From assembly GCF_020873915.1 (NCBI RefSeq), contig NZ_JAHWGP010000009.1, positions 1 to 64,000 of the forward strand: DNA of 64,000 nt. The letters are read 5' to 3'. This stretch comes from Streptomyces sp. DH5. GTDB lineage: Bacteria > Actinomycetota > Actinomycetes > Streptomycetales > Streptomycetaceae. The translations under genes and the position numbers were made by a program. A model generated the notes under the pieces. That model saw only the letters and a list, made by a program, of their open reading frames with translations. It was not told the origin of the DNA and did not search any database. Below, piece by piece: positions 1-7,357 of this stretch (its first letter is position 1; every line of letters starts with the position of its first letter).

Positions 1-140
1 CGGCGCGAGAGTGCCTGTTGACGGGGCTGATCGGTGCGGACGCGCCGGCCACTGCGGGCGGCCACCCCCGCCCCGTCCCCTCCCCGCCGCCGGCGACCAC
101 ACCCCCACCCGCCGTCCCTCGTCCGCGAGCCGTCGCTCCC

Positions 141-290
141 TTCCGCCTCTGCACCCCTCTGCGGGCAGCTGCTCCTTCCGCCTCTGCACCCCTCTGCGGG
201 CAGCTGCTCCTTCCGCCTCTGCACCCCTCTGCGGGCAGCCGCCCCCTCCGCCTCTGCACCACTCCGCTGGCAGCCGCCCCCTCCGCCTTT
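141..290. repeat. 35-bp tandem repeat, about 4-5 copies
   Basis: The unit begins at 141, 176, 211, 246 and 281, an exact 35-bp period. The first three copies are nearly identical and the last two have drifted. Each unit carries the core TCTGCACCCCTCTGCGGGCA or a variant. It is not in a supported gene, and 35 bp is not a coding period. No secondary structure stands out beyond the C-rich/G-poor strand bias. Confidence 0.85.
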
Positions 291-414
291 TCGCATCTCC
301 GCCTCCCGCCTCCGCGGGCAGTCGTGTCGCCGCTCTCCGCTCTCCGCGGGCAGTCGTGCCGCTGGGGCGCTGGGGGAGGGTGGGCGCGACGGCGCCCTGT
401 CGGCGCCGGGCCGC

Positions 415-553
415 GCGAACACCCTCCGGCCCACACCGACGTCGGGAGCTATCGCAGTACCCGGCTGCTCGGAACACCCCCGCCCGCAGCCATACGGAGC
501 CCAGGTGGAGCGCCGGGCTGTGTGAACACCCCCGGCCCGCACCGGCGCCGGGG
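415..553. repeat. Diverged 32-bp direct repeat pair
   Basis: Positions 415-446 and 522-553 share the frame GAACACCC, GGCCC, CACCG and CGGG in the same order, with roughly 80% identity by eye. A third partial GAACACCCCC copy lies at about 472. The function is unknown. Confidence 0.5.
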
Positions 554-704
554 CCTGCGAACACCGGGCGGTGAACCCCTCCGCAGCCGCCGGAGGCCCC
601 GGCACCTCCCCGGCCCGACCGAACGGAGTGAGCTGGCGCACACCTGCCGTAGAGTTGAGGCCGGTCGATACAGGGCCGTGGCAGATCGGAAGGGCAACAG
701 ACGC

Positions 705-1817
705 GTGACCGTCGACGACTCGGGTTCCGGTGCGGACGCGCAGGGCGCCGGCGAGGATCCGCTTGCTCTGCGCCTCGAGCAGCTCATTCTGGGCGCGGAG
801 CGCCGCTACACACCGTTTCAGGCGGCCCGGAGCGCCGGCGTCACCATGGAGCTGGCCACCCGCTTCTGGCGGGCCATGGGCTTCGCCGACGTCGGTCAGG
901 CCAAGGCGCTGACGGAGGCCGACGTGCTCGCGCTGCGCCGGCTCGCCGGTCTGGTCGAGGCGGGGCTGCTCAGCGAGGCCATGGCGGTGCAGGTGGCGCG
1001 TTCCACCGGGCAGACCACCGCCCGGTTGGCCGAATGGCAGATCGATTCGTTCCTGGAAGGGCTGACCGAGCCCCCCGAGCCGGGGATGACCCGTACCGAG
1101 GTGACGTATCCGATCGTCGAGCTGCTCCTGCCCGAGCTGGAGGAGTTCCTGGTCTACGTCTGGCGCCGGCAGCTCGCCGCTTCGGCCGGGCGGGTCGTGC
1201 AGGCGGCCGACGACGAGGAGATGGTCGACCGGCGGCTGGCCGTCGCCTTCGCGGACCTCGTGGGATTCACGCGGCTGACCCGGCGGATGGAGGAGGAGGA
1301 GCTCGGCGAGCTCGTCGAGGCCTTCGAGACCACCGCCGCCGACCTGGTCGCCGCGCGCGGCGGGCGGCTCATCAAGACGCTGGGCGACGAGGTGCTCTAC
1401 GCCGCCGACGACGCGGGCACCGCCGCGGAGATCGCGATGCGGCTGATCGAGACCATGGCGAACGACGAGACGATGCCGGAGCTGCGGGTCGGCATGGCGT
1501 TCGGCACGGTGACCACCCGGATGGGCGATGTGTTCGGGACCACGGTCAATCTCGCCTCCCGGCTTACTTCCATAGCTCCCCGTGACGCGGTGCTCGTCGA
1601 TGCCGCGTTCGCCGAGGAGCTGATCCGTACCGGTGACGCGCCCGCCTCCGAGGCCGCCGCGGCCGAGGCGGTGGCCGCTGCGGAGAAGGAGGGGGAGGAA
1701 CCGCCGACGTACCGGTTCGCCCTCCAGCCGATGTGGCAGCGGCCGGTGCGTGGGCTCGGGGTGGTGGAGCCCTGGCTGCTCACGCGCCGCGACGGTGACG
1801 CTCCTTCGTCCTCGTAG
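705..1817 (+). CDS. cya: Class III adenylate cyclase
   Basis: 370 aa, cytosolic. It should convert ATP to cAMP, which in Streptomyces feeds Crp-dependent control of germination and development. The N-terminal half (about residues 20-160) is a helical, MerR-like or adenylate-cyclase regulatory region. Residues about 175-300 form the catalytic domain: metal ligands D184 (FADLVGFT) and D228 (TLGDEV), base-recognition K224, and transition-state pair N282/R286 (VNLASR). The C-terminal tail (residues 305-370) is Ala/Glu-rich. The GTG at 705 was chosen because GGAAGG lies 11 nt upstream and the family N-terminus starts near here. A GTG at 678 is the alternative. Length and context match S. coelicolor Cya (SCO4928) from memory. 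Confidence 0.9.
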   Translation: MTVDDSGSGADAQGAGEDPLALRLEQLILGAERRYTPFQAARSAGVTMELATRFWRAMGFADVGQAKALTEADVLALRRLAGLVEAGLLSEAMAVQVARSTGQTTARLAEWQIDSFLEGLTEPPEPGMTRTEVTYPIVELLLPELEEFLVYVWRRQLAASAGRVVQAADDEEMVDRRLAVAFADLVGFTRLTRRMEEEELGELVEAFETTAADLVAARGGRLIKTLGDEVLYAADDAGTAAEIAMRLIETMANDETMPELRVGMAFGTVTTRMGDVFGTTVNLASRLTSIAPRDAVLVDAAFAEELIRTGDAPASEAAAAEAVAAAEKEGEEPPTYRFALQPMWQRPVRGLGVVEPWLLTRRDGDAPSSS

Positions 1818-1850
1818 TTCGTTCGTTTCCTCTCTTTTCTTGCGGGTGTC

Positions 1851-2444
1851 TCAGCGGGGCTGTCCGCCCACGCACAGGCCGATGACCGGCACGCACAGTC
1901 CGGGAGCGGGCTCGGGGGCCGGTTCCGGCGGGGGAGTGGTCGGTGTGTGGGGTGGGCGCGGGGGCGACTCCCCGTGCGGCGGCGGGCCGGGAGCGCGGGG
2001 TGTGCCGGGGGGTTCGCTCGTCGGGGGTGTGGGGGTCGGCGGGTCAGCGGTCTCCGGGACGGTGGTGGGGATCGAGGGCCGGACGCTCGCGGGCGGTGGT
2101 GCGGGCGGGGTGAGGGGGCGTGTGTCCTTGCCGCCCAGGGCTCTCGGGGCGGAAGGACTGGCCTGCGGGGCAGGTGTCGCTCCCGCCGTGTGGGGCGTGC
2201 TCGTGTGCGCGTGCGGGGTGGGGTGGGGGCCCGCCTCCGCTCCGGTGCCGGTCCCGCCGTCGGGGGCGGAGGCCAGGCGCATCAGGGTCACGGCGCCCGC
2301 GGCCAGCGCCAGACCGCTCGCGGCCGGCAGCGCTCTGCGGGGGCGGGGCCTGCGGTGGCGGCCCCGGACGGGGGGACGGCCGGTACGAGTGGGTGGTCCG
2401 GCGGTGTGTGGAGCGGTGTCCGCCGGTGGTGGTTTCGGTGTCAT
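1851..2444 (-). CDS. Proline-rich single-pass membrane or exported protein, unknown function
   Basis: 197 aa. A basic N-terminus (residues 1-40) is followed by one hydrophobic segment (about 40-60, ending LASAPDG), then about 120 residues of Pro/Thr/Ser-rich low-complexity sequence and a short hydrophobic Cys-containing tail (GLCVPVIGLCVGG). The topology suggests a type II membrane protein with a wall-spanning stalk. The ATG has a strong GGGAGGG ribosome site 6 nt upstream, which supports a real gene despite the biased composition. It converges on cya with a 33-bp gap. No family was recognised. Confidence 0.65.
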   Translation of the reverse strand: MTPKPPPADTAPHTAGPPTRTGRPPVRGRHRRPRPRRALPAASGLALAAGAVTLMRLASAPDGGTGTGAEAGPHPTPHAHTSTPHTAGATPAPQASPSAPRALGGKDTRPLTPPAPPPASVRPSIPTTVPETADPPTPTPPTSEPPGTPRAPGPPPHGESPPRPPHTPTTPPPEPAPEPAPGLCVPVIGLCVGGQPR

Positions 2445-2618
2445 CGGTGTCCCTCCCCTGCCGCGCGCCGCCGTGTGCGCACGCTAGGGGCCGGCGGGGG
2501 AGGGCGGACCGGAGTCGGCCGGATGTCACTCGAACGGGTGGACGGGGGGTGGCGAGGGAACTGGACGTGCGCCCTTTTCCGGGCGGGCGTCGGCTGCGAT
2601 GATCGGGACGAGCGAAAA

Positions 2619-2634
2619 GTTAACCCGCGTTAAC
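2619..2634. promoter_or_regulatory. Candidate operator: GTTAAC pair, 10-bp spacing
   Basis: Two identical palindromic hexamers GTTAAC (2619-2624 and 2629-2634) are separated by CCGC. They sit immediately before the GGAGG ribosome site of the enoyl-CoA hydratase gene. This is an AT-rich island in very GC-rich DNA. One-turn spacing suits a dimeric repressor such as a TetR- or FadR-type acyl-CoA sensor, but no regulator gene adjoins it. Confidence 0.4.
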
Positions 2635-2645
2635 CGGAGGGTGTC

Positions 2646-3446
2646 ATGAGTGAGGAACGGTTCGGGGAGTTCGTGCTGGTCCGCCGGCACGAGCGGGGGC
2701 ATGTCGCGGAGCTCGTCCTCGACCGGCCCAAGGCCATGAACGCCGTGTCGACCGAGATGGCCCGGTCGATCGCCGGGGCCTGTGCGGCACTGGGCGAGGA
2801 CCGTGACGTACGGGCGGTCGTGCTGACCTCGTCGCACGAGCGGGCGTTCTGCGTGGGTGCCGACCTGAAGGAGCGCAACTCCTTCAGCGATGCCGATCTG
2901 GTGCGGCAGCGGCCCGTGGCCCGCGGGGCGTACACCGGGGTGCTGGAACTGCCGGTGCCCACGGTGGCCGCCGTGCACGGATTCGCGCTCGGGGGCGGCT
3001 TCGAGCTGGCCCTGTCGTGCGATGTGATCGTGGCCGACCGTACGGCGGTGGTGGGGCTGCCGGAGGTGTCCGTCGGGGTGATCCCGGGCGGGGGCGGTAC
3101 GCAGCTGCTGCCCCGGAGAGTGGGGGCGGCGCGGGCCGCCGAGCTGATCTTCACCGCGCGCCGGGTGGAGGCCGCCGAAGCCCGGGAGCTGGGTCTGGTC
3201 GACCAGTTGGTGGAGGAGGGCCGGGACCGGGAGGAGGCGCTGGCCATGGCGGCCCGGATCGCCGCGAACTCGCCGGTGGGGCTGCGGGCGGCCAAGCGGG
3301 CCCTGCGGCTCGGGCACGGGCTGGACCTGCCCGCGGGCCTCGAGGTCGAGGACGGCGCCTGGCGGTCCGTGGCGTTCTCGGGTGACCGGGCGGAGGGGGT
3401 CGCCGCCTTCAACGAGAAGCGCCGTCCGGAGTGGCCCGGGGAGTAG
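2646..3446 (+). CDS. Enoyl-CoA hydratase / crotonase family
   Basis: 266 aa, cytosolic. Crotonase-fold enzyme expected to hydrate trans-2-enoyl-CoA in fatty-acid or amino-acid beta-oxidation. The oxyanion-hole segments are AFCVGADLKER (residues 67-77) and HGFALGGGFELALSCD (111-126). Both catalytic glutamates of the hydratase type are present: E120 in GGFELA and E140 in GLPEVSVGVIPGGGG. It is therefore likely a true hydratase rather than another crotonase-fold activity. Full length for the family. GGAGG lies 5 nt before the ATG. It stands alone, with a possible acyl-CoA-type operator just upstream. Confidence 0.92.
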   Translation: MSEERFGEFVLVRRHERGHVAELVLDRPKAMNAVSTEMARSIAGACAALGEDRDVRAVVLTSSHERAFCVGADLKERNSFSDADLVRQRPVARGAYTGVLELPVPTVAAVHGFALGGGFELALSCDVIVADRTAVVGLPEVSVGVIPGGGGTQLLPRRVGAARAAELIFTARRVEAAEARELGLVDQLVEEGRDREEALAMAARIAANSPVGLRAAKRALRLGHGLDLPAGLEVEDGAWRSVAFSGDRAEGVAAFNEKRRPEWPGE

Positions 3447-3499
3447 CGGAGGCGATCGCCGTTCGCCTGCTCGATGTCCTGGTTCGGGTGGAATCTCCC

Positions 3500-3511
3500 T
3501 AGTCTGGGGCT
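3500..3511 (+). promoter_or_regulatory. Leaderless promoter -10 box (TAGTCT)
   Basis: TAGTCT at 3500-3505 precedes the ATG at 3512 by 6 nt, so transcription should begin at or next to the start codon. There is no good Shine-Dalgarno, which fits. No clear -35 was found. Confidence 0.55.
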
Positions 3512-4660
3512 ATGGGTGAGGACAGCCGGCTGGCGGCCGTGGTGGCGCTGGCGCAGGGCATGGCCGCCGCGCACGGGTCGCGGGAGGCCTGGCGGGCGGC
3601 GGCCGGCGGGGCCTGCCGGGCGCTGGGTGGGAGTTTCGCCGCGCTGTCGGTGTGGGAGCGGGAGCTCGGGCGGCTGCGGGTGCTGGTGAACGTCGGAGAG
3701 CTGGCCGCGGGGGAGGAGGAGTTCCCGGAGGACGAGTCCTATCCGGTGCACCAGTTCGCCGAGATCGCCGAGTTCCTGCACGAGCGGTGGGCGGGTGGTG
3801 GTGAGCCCGACGCCTGGGTGGAGACCGCCGAGGGAGGATCGGAGGGGCGGGCGGGGTACTGCCATCAGCGGGTCGCGGCCCTCAGGCGGCGCGGACGCGG
3901 GTGCTGTGTGGTCGCGCCGATCGTGCTGCACGGGCGGGCGTGGGGCGAGCTGTACGTGGCCCGGCGGGCCGGTGCGCCCGTCTTCGGGCGGGGTGACGCC
4001 GACTTCGCGATCGTCCTCGCGGCCGTGGTGGCGGCGGGGATCGCGCAGACCGAGCGGCTGGAGGAGGCGCGGCGGCTGGCCTTCACCGACGCGCTGACCG
4101 GGCTGGCCAATCGGCGTGCCGTGGACGCCCGGCTCGACGAGGCGGTGGAGCGGCACCGTCGGGACGGGGCCGTGGTCAGTCTGGTGGTGTGTGATCTGAA
4201 CGGACTGAAGCGGGTCAACGACACCCTGGGACATGCCGTGGGGGACCGGCTGCTGGAGCGGTTCGGGAGCGTGCTGTCGCTGTGCGGCGCCATGCTGCCC
4301 GGCGCCCTGGCCGCGCGGCTCGGCGGGGACGAGTTCTGCCTGCTGGCGGTGGGGCCGTCGGCCGACGCGGTCGTCAAGGCCGCCGACGAGGTGTGCCGGC
4401 GAGCCGAGGAGCTGGGGATCGGGGACGGGGTGGCCTGCGGCGTCGCCTCCACCGAGGACCCCATCGGGCCGGTGCACACCGCCCGGCGGCTGTTCCGGCT
4501 GGCCGACGCGGCGCAGTACCGGGCGAAGGCCGAGCGGGCCGCTCGTCCCGTGGTGGCCGGGCGGGAAGGGCCGGACGACGCCGTCGTACGGCTGGCCGAC
4601 GAGCCGGCGCGGGCGCGGGACGGGGAACGGCGACGGTTCCGGGGACGCCATTCCCCGTAG
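3512..4660 (+). CDS. GAF-GGDEF protein, probable diguanylate cyclase
   Basis: 382 aa, soluble. Residues about 10-185 form a GAF-like sensory domain and about 188-350 a GGDEF domain with start motif FTDALTGLANRR (191-202) and an intact LGGDEF (270-275). It should therefore make c-di-GMP from two GTP, the signal that keeps BldD dimeric and Streptomyces vegetative. No RxxD inhibitory site occurs five residues before GGDEF (MLPGALAARL is there instead), so product inhibition is not expected. The C-terminal 30 residues are basic and probably disordered. The start is set by the leaderless promoter. By position it matches the GAF-GGDEF protein next to hutH in S. coelicolor. Confidence 0.9.
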   Translation: MGEDSRLAAVVALAQGMAAAHGSREAWRAAAGGACRALGGSFAALSVWERELGRLRVLVNVGELAAGEEEFPEDESYPVHQFAEIAEFLHERWAGGGEPDAWVETAEGGSEGRAGYCHQRVAALRRRGRGCCVVAPIVLHGRAWGELYVARRAGAPVFGRGDADFAIVLAAVVAAGIAQTERLEEARRLAFTDALTGLANRRAVDARLDEAVERHRRDGAVVSLVVCDLNGLKRVNDTLGHAVGDRLLERFGSVLSLCGAMLPGALAARLGGDEFCLLAVGPSADAVVKAADEVCRRAEELGIGDGVACGVASTEDPIGPVHTARRLFRLADAAQYRAKAERAARPVVAGREGPDDAVVRLADEPARARDGERRRFRGRHSP

Positions 4661-4693
4661 CGAGCCGGTAAGGGGCGCGAGACGGATCGAGGG

Positions 4694-4729
4694 GTGACAT
4701 CGTCGCATTCACTGCGTACGCTCCTGAAT
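4694..4729 (+). promoter_or_regulatory. hutH promoter, leaderless type
   Basis: GTGACA (4694-4699) as -35, a 17-bp spacer and TACGCT (4717-4722) as -10, with the ATG at 4730 only 7 nt further on. It is one of the best housekeeping-type promoters in the window. Confidence 0.65.
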
Positions 4730-6274
4730 ATGGATATGCACACTGTGGTGGTGGGGACATCCGGCGTGACCGCGTCCGACGTGCTCGCCGTGGCACGCGA
4801 CGGTGCCCGCGTCGAACTGTCCGCGGAGGCGGTGGCCGCCCTCGCCGCGTCCCGGGAGGTCGTGGACGCCCTGGCCGCCAAGCCGGAGCCCGTCTACGGG
4901 GTGAGCACGGGCTTCGGCGCCCTGGCGACCCGGCACATCAGCCCCGAGCTCCGTGCCAGGCTCCAGCGCAACATCGTCCGCTCGCACGCCGCCGGGATGG
5001 GACCGCGGGTGGAGCGGGAGGTCGTCCGCGCGCTGATGTTCCTGCGACTGAAGACCGTCTGCTCGGGGCGCACCGGCGTCCGCCCCGAGGTCGCGCGGAC
5101 CATGGCCGACGTGTTGAACGCCCGGATCACCCCGGTCGTCCACGAGTACGGCTCCCTCGGCTGCTCCGGCGACCTGGCCCCGCTGTCCCACTGTGCCCTC
5201 GCCCTGATGGGCGAGGGAGACGCGGAGGGGCCCGACGGGAGGGTGCGCCCGGCCGGTGAACTGCTGGCCGAGCACGGCATCCGGCCCGTCGAACTGCGGG
5301 AGAAGGAAGGGCTCGCCCTCCTCAACGGCACCGACGGCATGCTCGGCATGCTGGTCATGGCCCTCGCCGACCTGGACCTCCTCTACACGTCCGCCGACAT
5401 CACGGCGGCCCTGAGCCTGGAGGCCCTGCTCGGCACCGACAAGGTGCTCGCCCCCGAACTGCACGCCATCCGCCCGCACCCGGGGCAGGCCGCCAGCGCG
5501 GCCAACATGCTCGCCGTCCTGAAGGGTTCCGGGCTGACGGGACATCACCAGGACGACGCCCCCCGGGTCCAGGACGCCTACTCGGTGCGCTGTGCCCCGC
5601 AGGTCGCCGGTGCCGGGCGGGACACCCTCGCCCACGCCCGGCTGGTCGCGGAGCGCGAACTCGCCGCCGCCGTGGACAACCCGGTGGTCCTCCCCGACGG
5701 GAGGGTGGAGTCCAACGGGAACTTCCACGGGGCGCCGGTCGCCTACGTCCTGGACTTCCTCGCCATCGCCGTCGCCGATCTCGCCTCCATCGCCGAGCGC
5801 CGTACCGACCGGCTGCTGGACAAGAACCGCAGCCACGGACTGCCGCCGTTCCTCGCCGACGACCCCGGCGTGGACTCGGGGCTGATGATCGCTCAGTACA
5901 CGCAGGCCGCGCTGGTCGGCGAGTTGAAGCGGCTCGCCGTACCGGCGTCGGCGGACTCGATCCCGTCCTCTGCGATGCAGGAGGACCACGTCTCCATGGG
6001 ATGGTCGGCGGCCCGCAAACTCCGCACGGCCGTCGACAACCTCACCCGGGTCGTCGCCGTGGAACTGTACGCCGCCACGCGGGCCGTGGAACTGCGGGAG
6101 CGACTGACGCCGGCTCCGGCGACGCGGGCGGTCGTCGAGGCCCTGCGGGAGGCGGGGGTGGGCGGCCCGGGTCCGGACCGGTACCTGGCCCCCGACCTCG
6201 CGGCCGCGGCCGCGTTCGTGCGGGACGGGCGGCTGGTCGCCGCCGCGGAGAAGGTCACCGGGCCGCTGCGCTGA
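4730..6274 (+). CDS. hutH: Histidine ammonia-lyase
   Basis: 514 aa, cytosolic homotetramer in the family. It converts L-histidine to trans-urocanate plus ammonia, the first step of histidine use. The prosthetic MIO ring forms from residues 145-147 in GSLGCSGDLAPLSH. The triad here is Cys-Ser-Gly rather than the usual Ala-Ser-Gly, as known for Streptomyces HAL. Other family signatures are YGVSTGFG (56-63), the LLNGT segment and SSAMQEDHVSMG near the C-terminus. The start at 4730 fits the leaderless promoter; an in-frame ATG at 4736 is an alternative. No hutU, hutI or hutG lies beside it, which is normal for Streptomyces. Confidence 0.96.
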   Translation: MDMHTVVVGTSGVTASDVLAVARDGARVELSAEAVAALAASREVVDALAAKPEPVYGVSTGFGALATRHISPELRARLQRNIVRSHAAGMGPRVEREVVRALMFLRLKTVCSGRTGVRPEVARTMADVLNARITPVVHEYGSLGCSGDLAPLSHCALALMGEGDAEGPDGRVRPAGELLAEHGIRPVELREKEGLALLNGTDGMLGMLVMALADLDLLYTSADITAALSLEALLGTDKVLAPELHAIRPHPGQAASAANMLAVLKGSGLTGHHQDDAPRVQDAYSVRCAPQVAGAGRDTLAHARLVAERELAAAVDNPVVLPDGRVESNGNFHGAPVAYVLDFLAIAVADLASIAERRTDRLLDKNRSHGLPPFLADDPGVDSGLMIAQYTQAALVGELKRLAVPASADSIPSSAMQEDHVSMGWSAARKLRTAVDNLTRVVAVELYAATRAVELRERLTPAPATRAVVEALREAGVGGPGPDRYLAPDLAAAAAFVRDGRLVAAAEKVTGPLR

Positions 6275-6327
6275 CCCGGGCGGCCCCGCCGACGGGACGG
6301 ACGCGGGGCCCTGCCGCCCACCGGGCC

Positions 6328-6654
6328 CTAGAGATCCAGCCGTTCCCTGCGCACCGAGTAGACGACGAAGCCCGCGCCGAGCGCGAGACTGGCCGTGCCG
6401 CCGATGACGTACGGGGTGCTGTCGAAGCTGCCGGTGTCCGCGAGGCGGACCTCCTGGCCGGTGCTCTCCAGTGAGGCGGACGTGGTGCCGGACACGACTC
6501 TCGCCTGCTCGGTGACCCGTGGGGACGGACTCGCCGACAGCGTGTCGGCCACCGGGGTGTCCGACGACGCGTTGGCGGAGGGGACGAACCACAGGGCGCA
6601 CAACAGGGTGCCCGCGGCGGTGGCGGTCAGCAACGGACGGAGCGCGGATGACAC
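6328..6654 (-). CDS. Small sortase-anchored cell-wall protein (LADTG motif)
   Basis: 108 aa. An N-terminal signal peptide (residues 1-29, ending PSANA) is followed by a short Ser/Thr-rich region, then the sorting signal: LADTG at 71-75, a hydrophobic helix (about 82-100) and the basic tail RRERLDL. LAxTG is the motif of class E sortases, so the mature wall-linked peptide would be only about 45 residues. The GTG start has AAGGGG about 11 nt upstream. S. coelicolor has a predicted sortase substrate at this place in the gene order. No sortase gene is in the window. Confidence 0.8.
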   Translation of the reverse strand: MSSALRPLLTATAAGTLLCALWFVPSANASSDTPVADTLSASPSPRVTEQARVVSGTTSASLESTGQEVRLADTGSFDSTPYVIGGTASLALGAGFVVYSVRRERLDL

Positions 6655-6751
6655 GGAATATCGATCCCCTTGTGGCGCTGGCGAATTGGCCGTGTGGTGC
6701 GATGTTAATGAAAGGCGCGGGTCACAGGAAAGTCACGGGAGCCCGAAGCCG

Positions 6752-6763
6752 TACGCTCCGGAT
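6752..6763 (+). promoter_or_regulatory. Leaderless promoter -10 box (TACGCT)
   Basis: TACGCT at 6752-6757, 6 nt before the ATG at 6764, the same hexamer as the hutH promoter. No Shine-Dalgarno precedes this ATG. Confidence 0.5.
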
Positions 6764-7120
6764 ATGAGCACTCCAGAGACATCACGGTTTGTCCGGCTTC
6801 GCGTGGAACTCGTTCTCGAAGTCGAGGACGAGGAGGCGGTGACCGGTGCCGCACTGCACAGGATCGCCGAAGAGGGCGATAGGCCGGCCGAGGAACGGGT
6901 ACACGCCGAGAGCGCCGTGACGGAGGACTCCGCGGAGGCGCTCGCGTACCTGGTGGACCCGTTCAGCCTGGTCGGCGAGGTGCCGGGGGTCGAACTCCTG
7001 CAGGCCTCCTGGAGCAGCGAGCAGATCGACTACGACCCGGACTCGCCGGAGTGGGACCTTGACGAGGACGACGGCGACGAGTCCTACGGCACGGACGGCG
7101 GGGCGGAGCGGGCCGGCTGA
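6764..7120 (+). CDS. Conserved hypothetical acidic protein
   Basis: 118 aa, soluble and acidic. The N-terminal part (RFVRLRVELVLEVEDEEAV) looks like a beta strand followed by helix. The C-terminal 35 residues are an Asp/Glu/Gly-rich tail. No signal peptide, membrane segment or recognised domain. It is divergent from the sortase substrate gene, and the start is set by the leaderless TACGCT box. A strong hairpin terminator follows. Similar short proteins occur in this position in other Streptomyces as far as I recall; the function is unknown. Confidence 0.75.
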   Translation: MSTPETSRFVRLRVELVLEVEDEEAVTGAALHRIAEEGDRPAEERVHAESAVTEDSAEALAYLVDPFSLVGEVPGVELLQASWSSEQIDYDPDSPEWDLDEDDGDESYGTDGGAERAG

Positions 7121-7136
7121 GGCGACTTGGGGAAAT

Positions 7137-7171
7137 CGTGACCCCGCGCGGCAACCGCCGCCGGGGTCACG
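7137..7171 (+). terminator. Rho-independent-type hairpin
   Basis: Arms CGTGACCCCG (7137-7146) and CGGGGTCACG (7162-7171) are perfectly complementary, with an extra inner GCGG/CCGC pairing. It lies 16 bp after the hypothetical gene. No T-run, as usual in Streptomyces. Confidence 0.7.
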
Positions 7172-7357
7172 ACGTCTCAACTGGAGCACAGACCGCCGTT
7201 CTCGCCGTTCGCTCCCGTGGACGTGGTGAGCCCCACACCCGTGGGCCGTGGGGAACCGGATCACCCGGTCGTAGCGTTGATGGTTGTGACGAGGTCTCCC
7301 GTGCTTCGCGCCGGGGACTCGTGGGGTTGGGATTCGGCAACGATGGAGAAGCGTGTG

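Larger units (their letters stand above)
1..704. other. Non-coding, C-rich repetitive region upstream of cya
   Basis: No convincing gene. The open frames here run through low-complexity Pro/Ala/Arg sequence and share one repeat. The stretch holds a 35-bp tandem repeat (about 141-285), degenerate continuations to about 370, and a diverged pair of GAACACC-rich repeats (415-446 and 522-553). A possible promoter for the downstream cyclase is a TAGAGT box at 650-655, about 50 nt before its start, with no convincing -35. Confidence 0.6.

Noticed and set aside
141-370. Tandem repeats as a CRISPR array
   Set aside because: The repeats are contiguous with no unique spacers, and no cas gene is present.
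1-574. Long open frames at the start of the window (up to 187 codons)
   Set aside because: All run through the repeat array, lack ribosome sites and family features, and exist only because GC-rich repeats contain few stops.
2630-4708. Minus-strand 692-codon open frame opposite the hydratase and GGDEF genes
   Set aside because: It is the antisense shadow of two well-supported genes and its translation is Arg/Pro/His-rich without any motif.
4709-6601. Minus-strand 630-codon open frame opposite hutH
   Set aside because: Antisense shadow of hutH; composition is that of a complementary frame in high-GC coding DNA.
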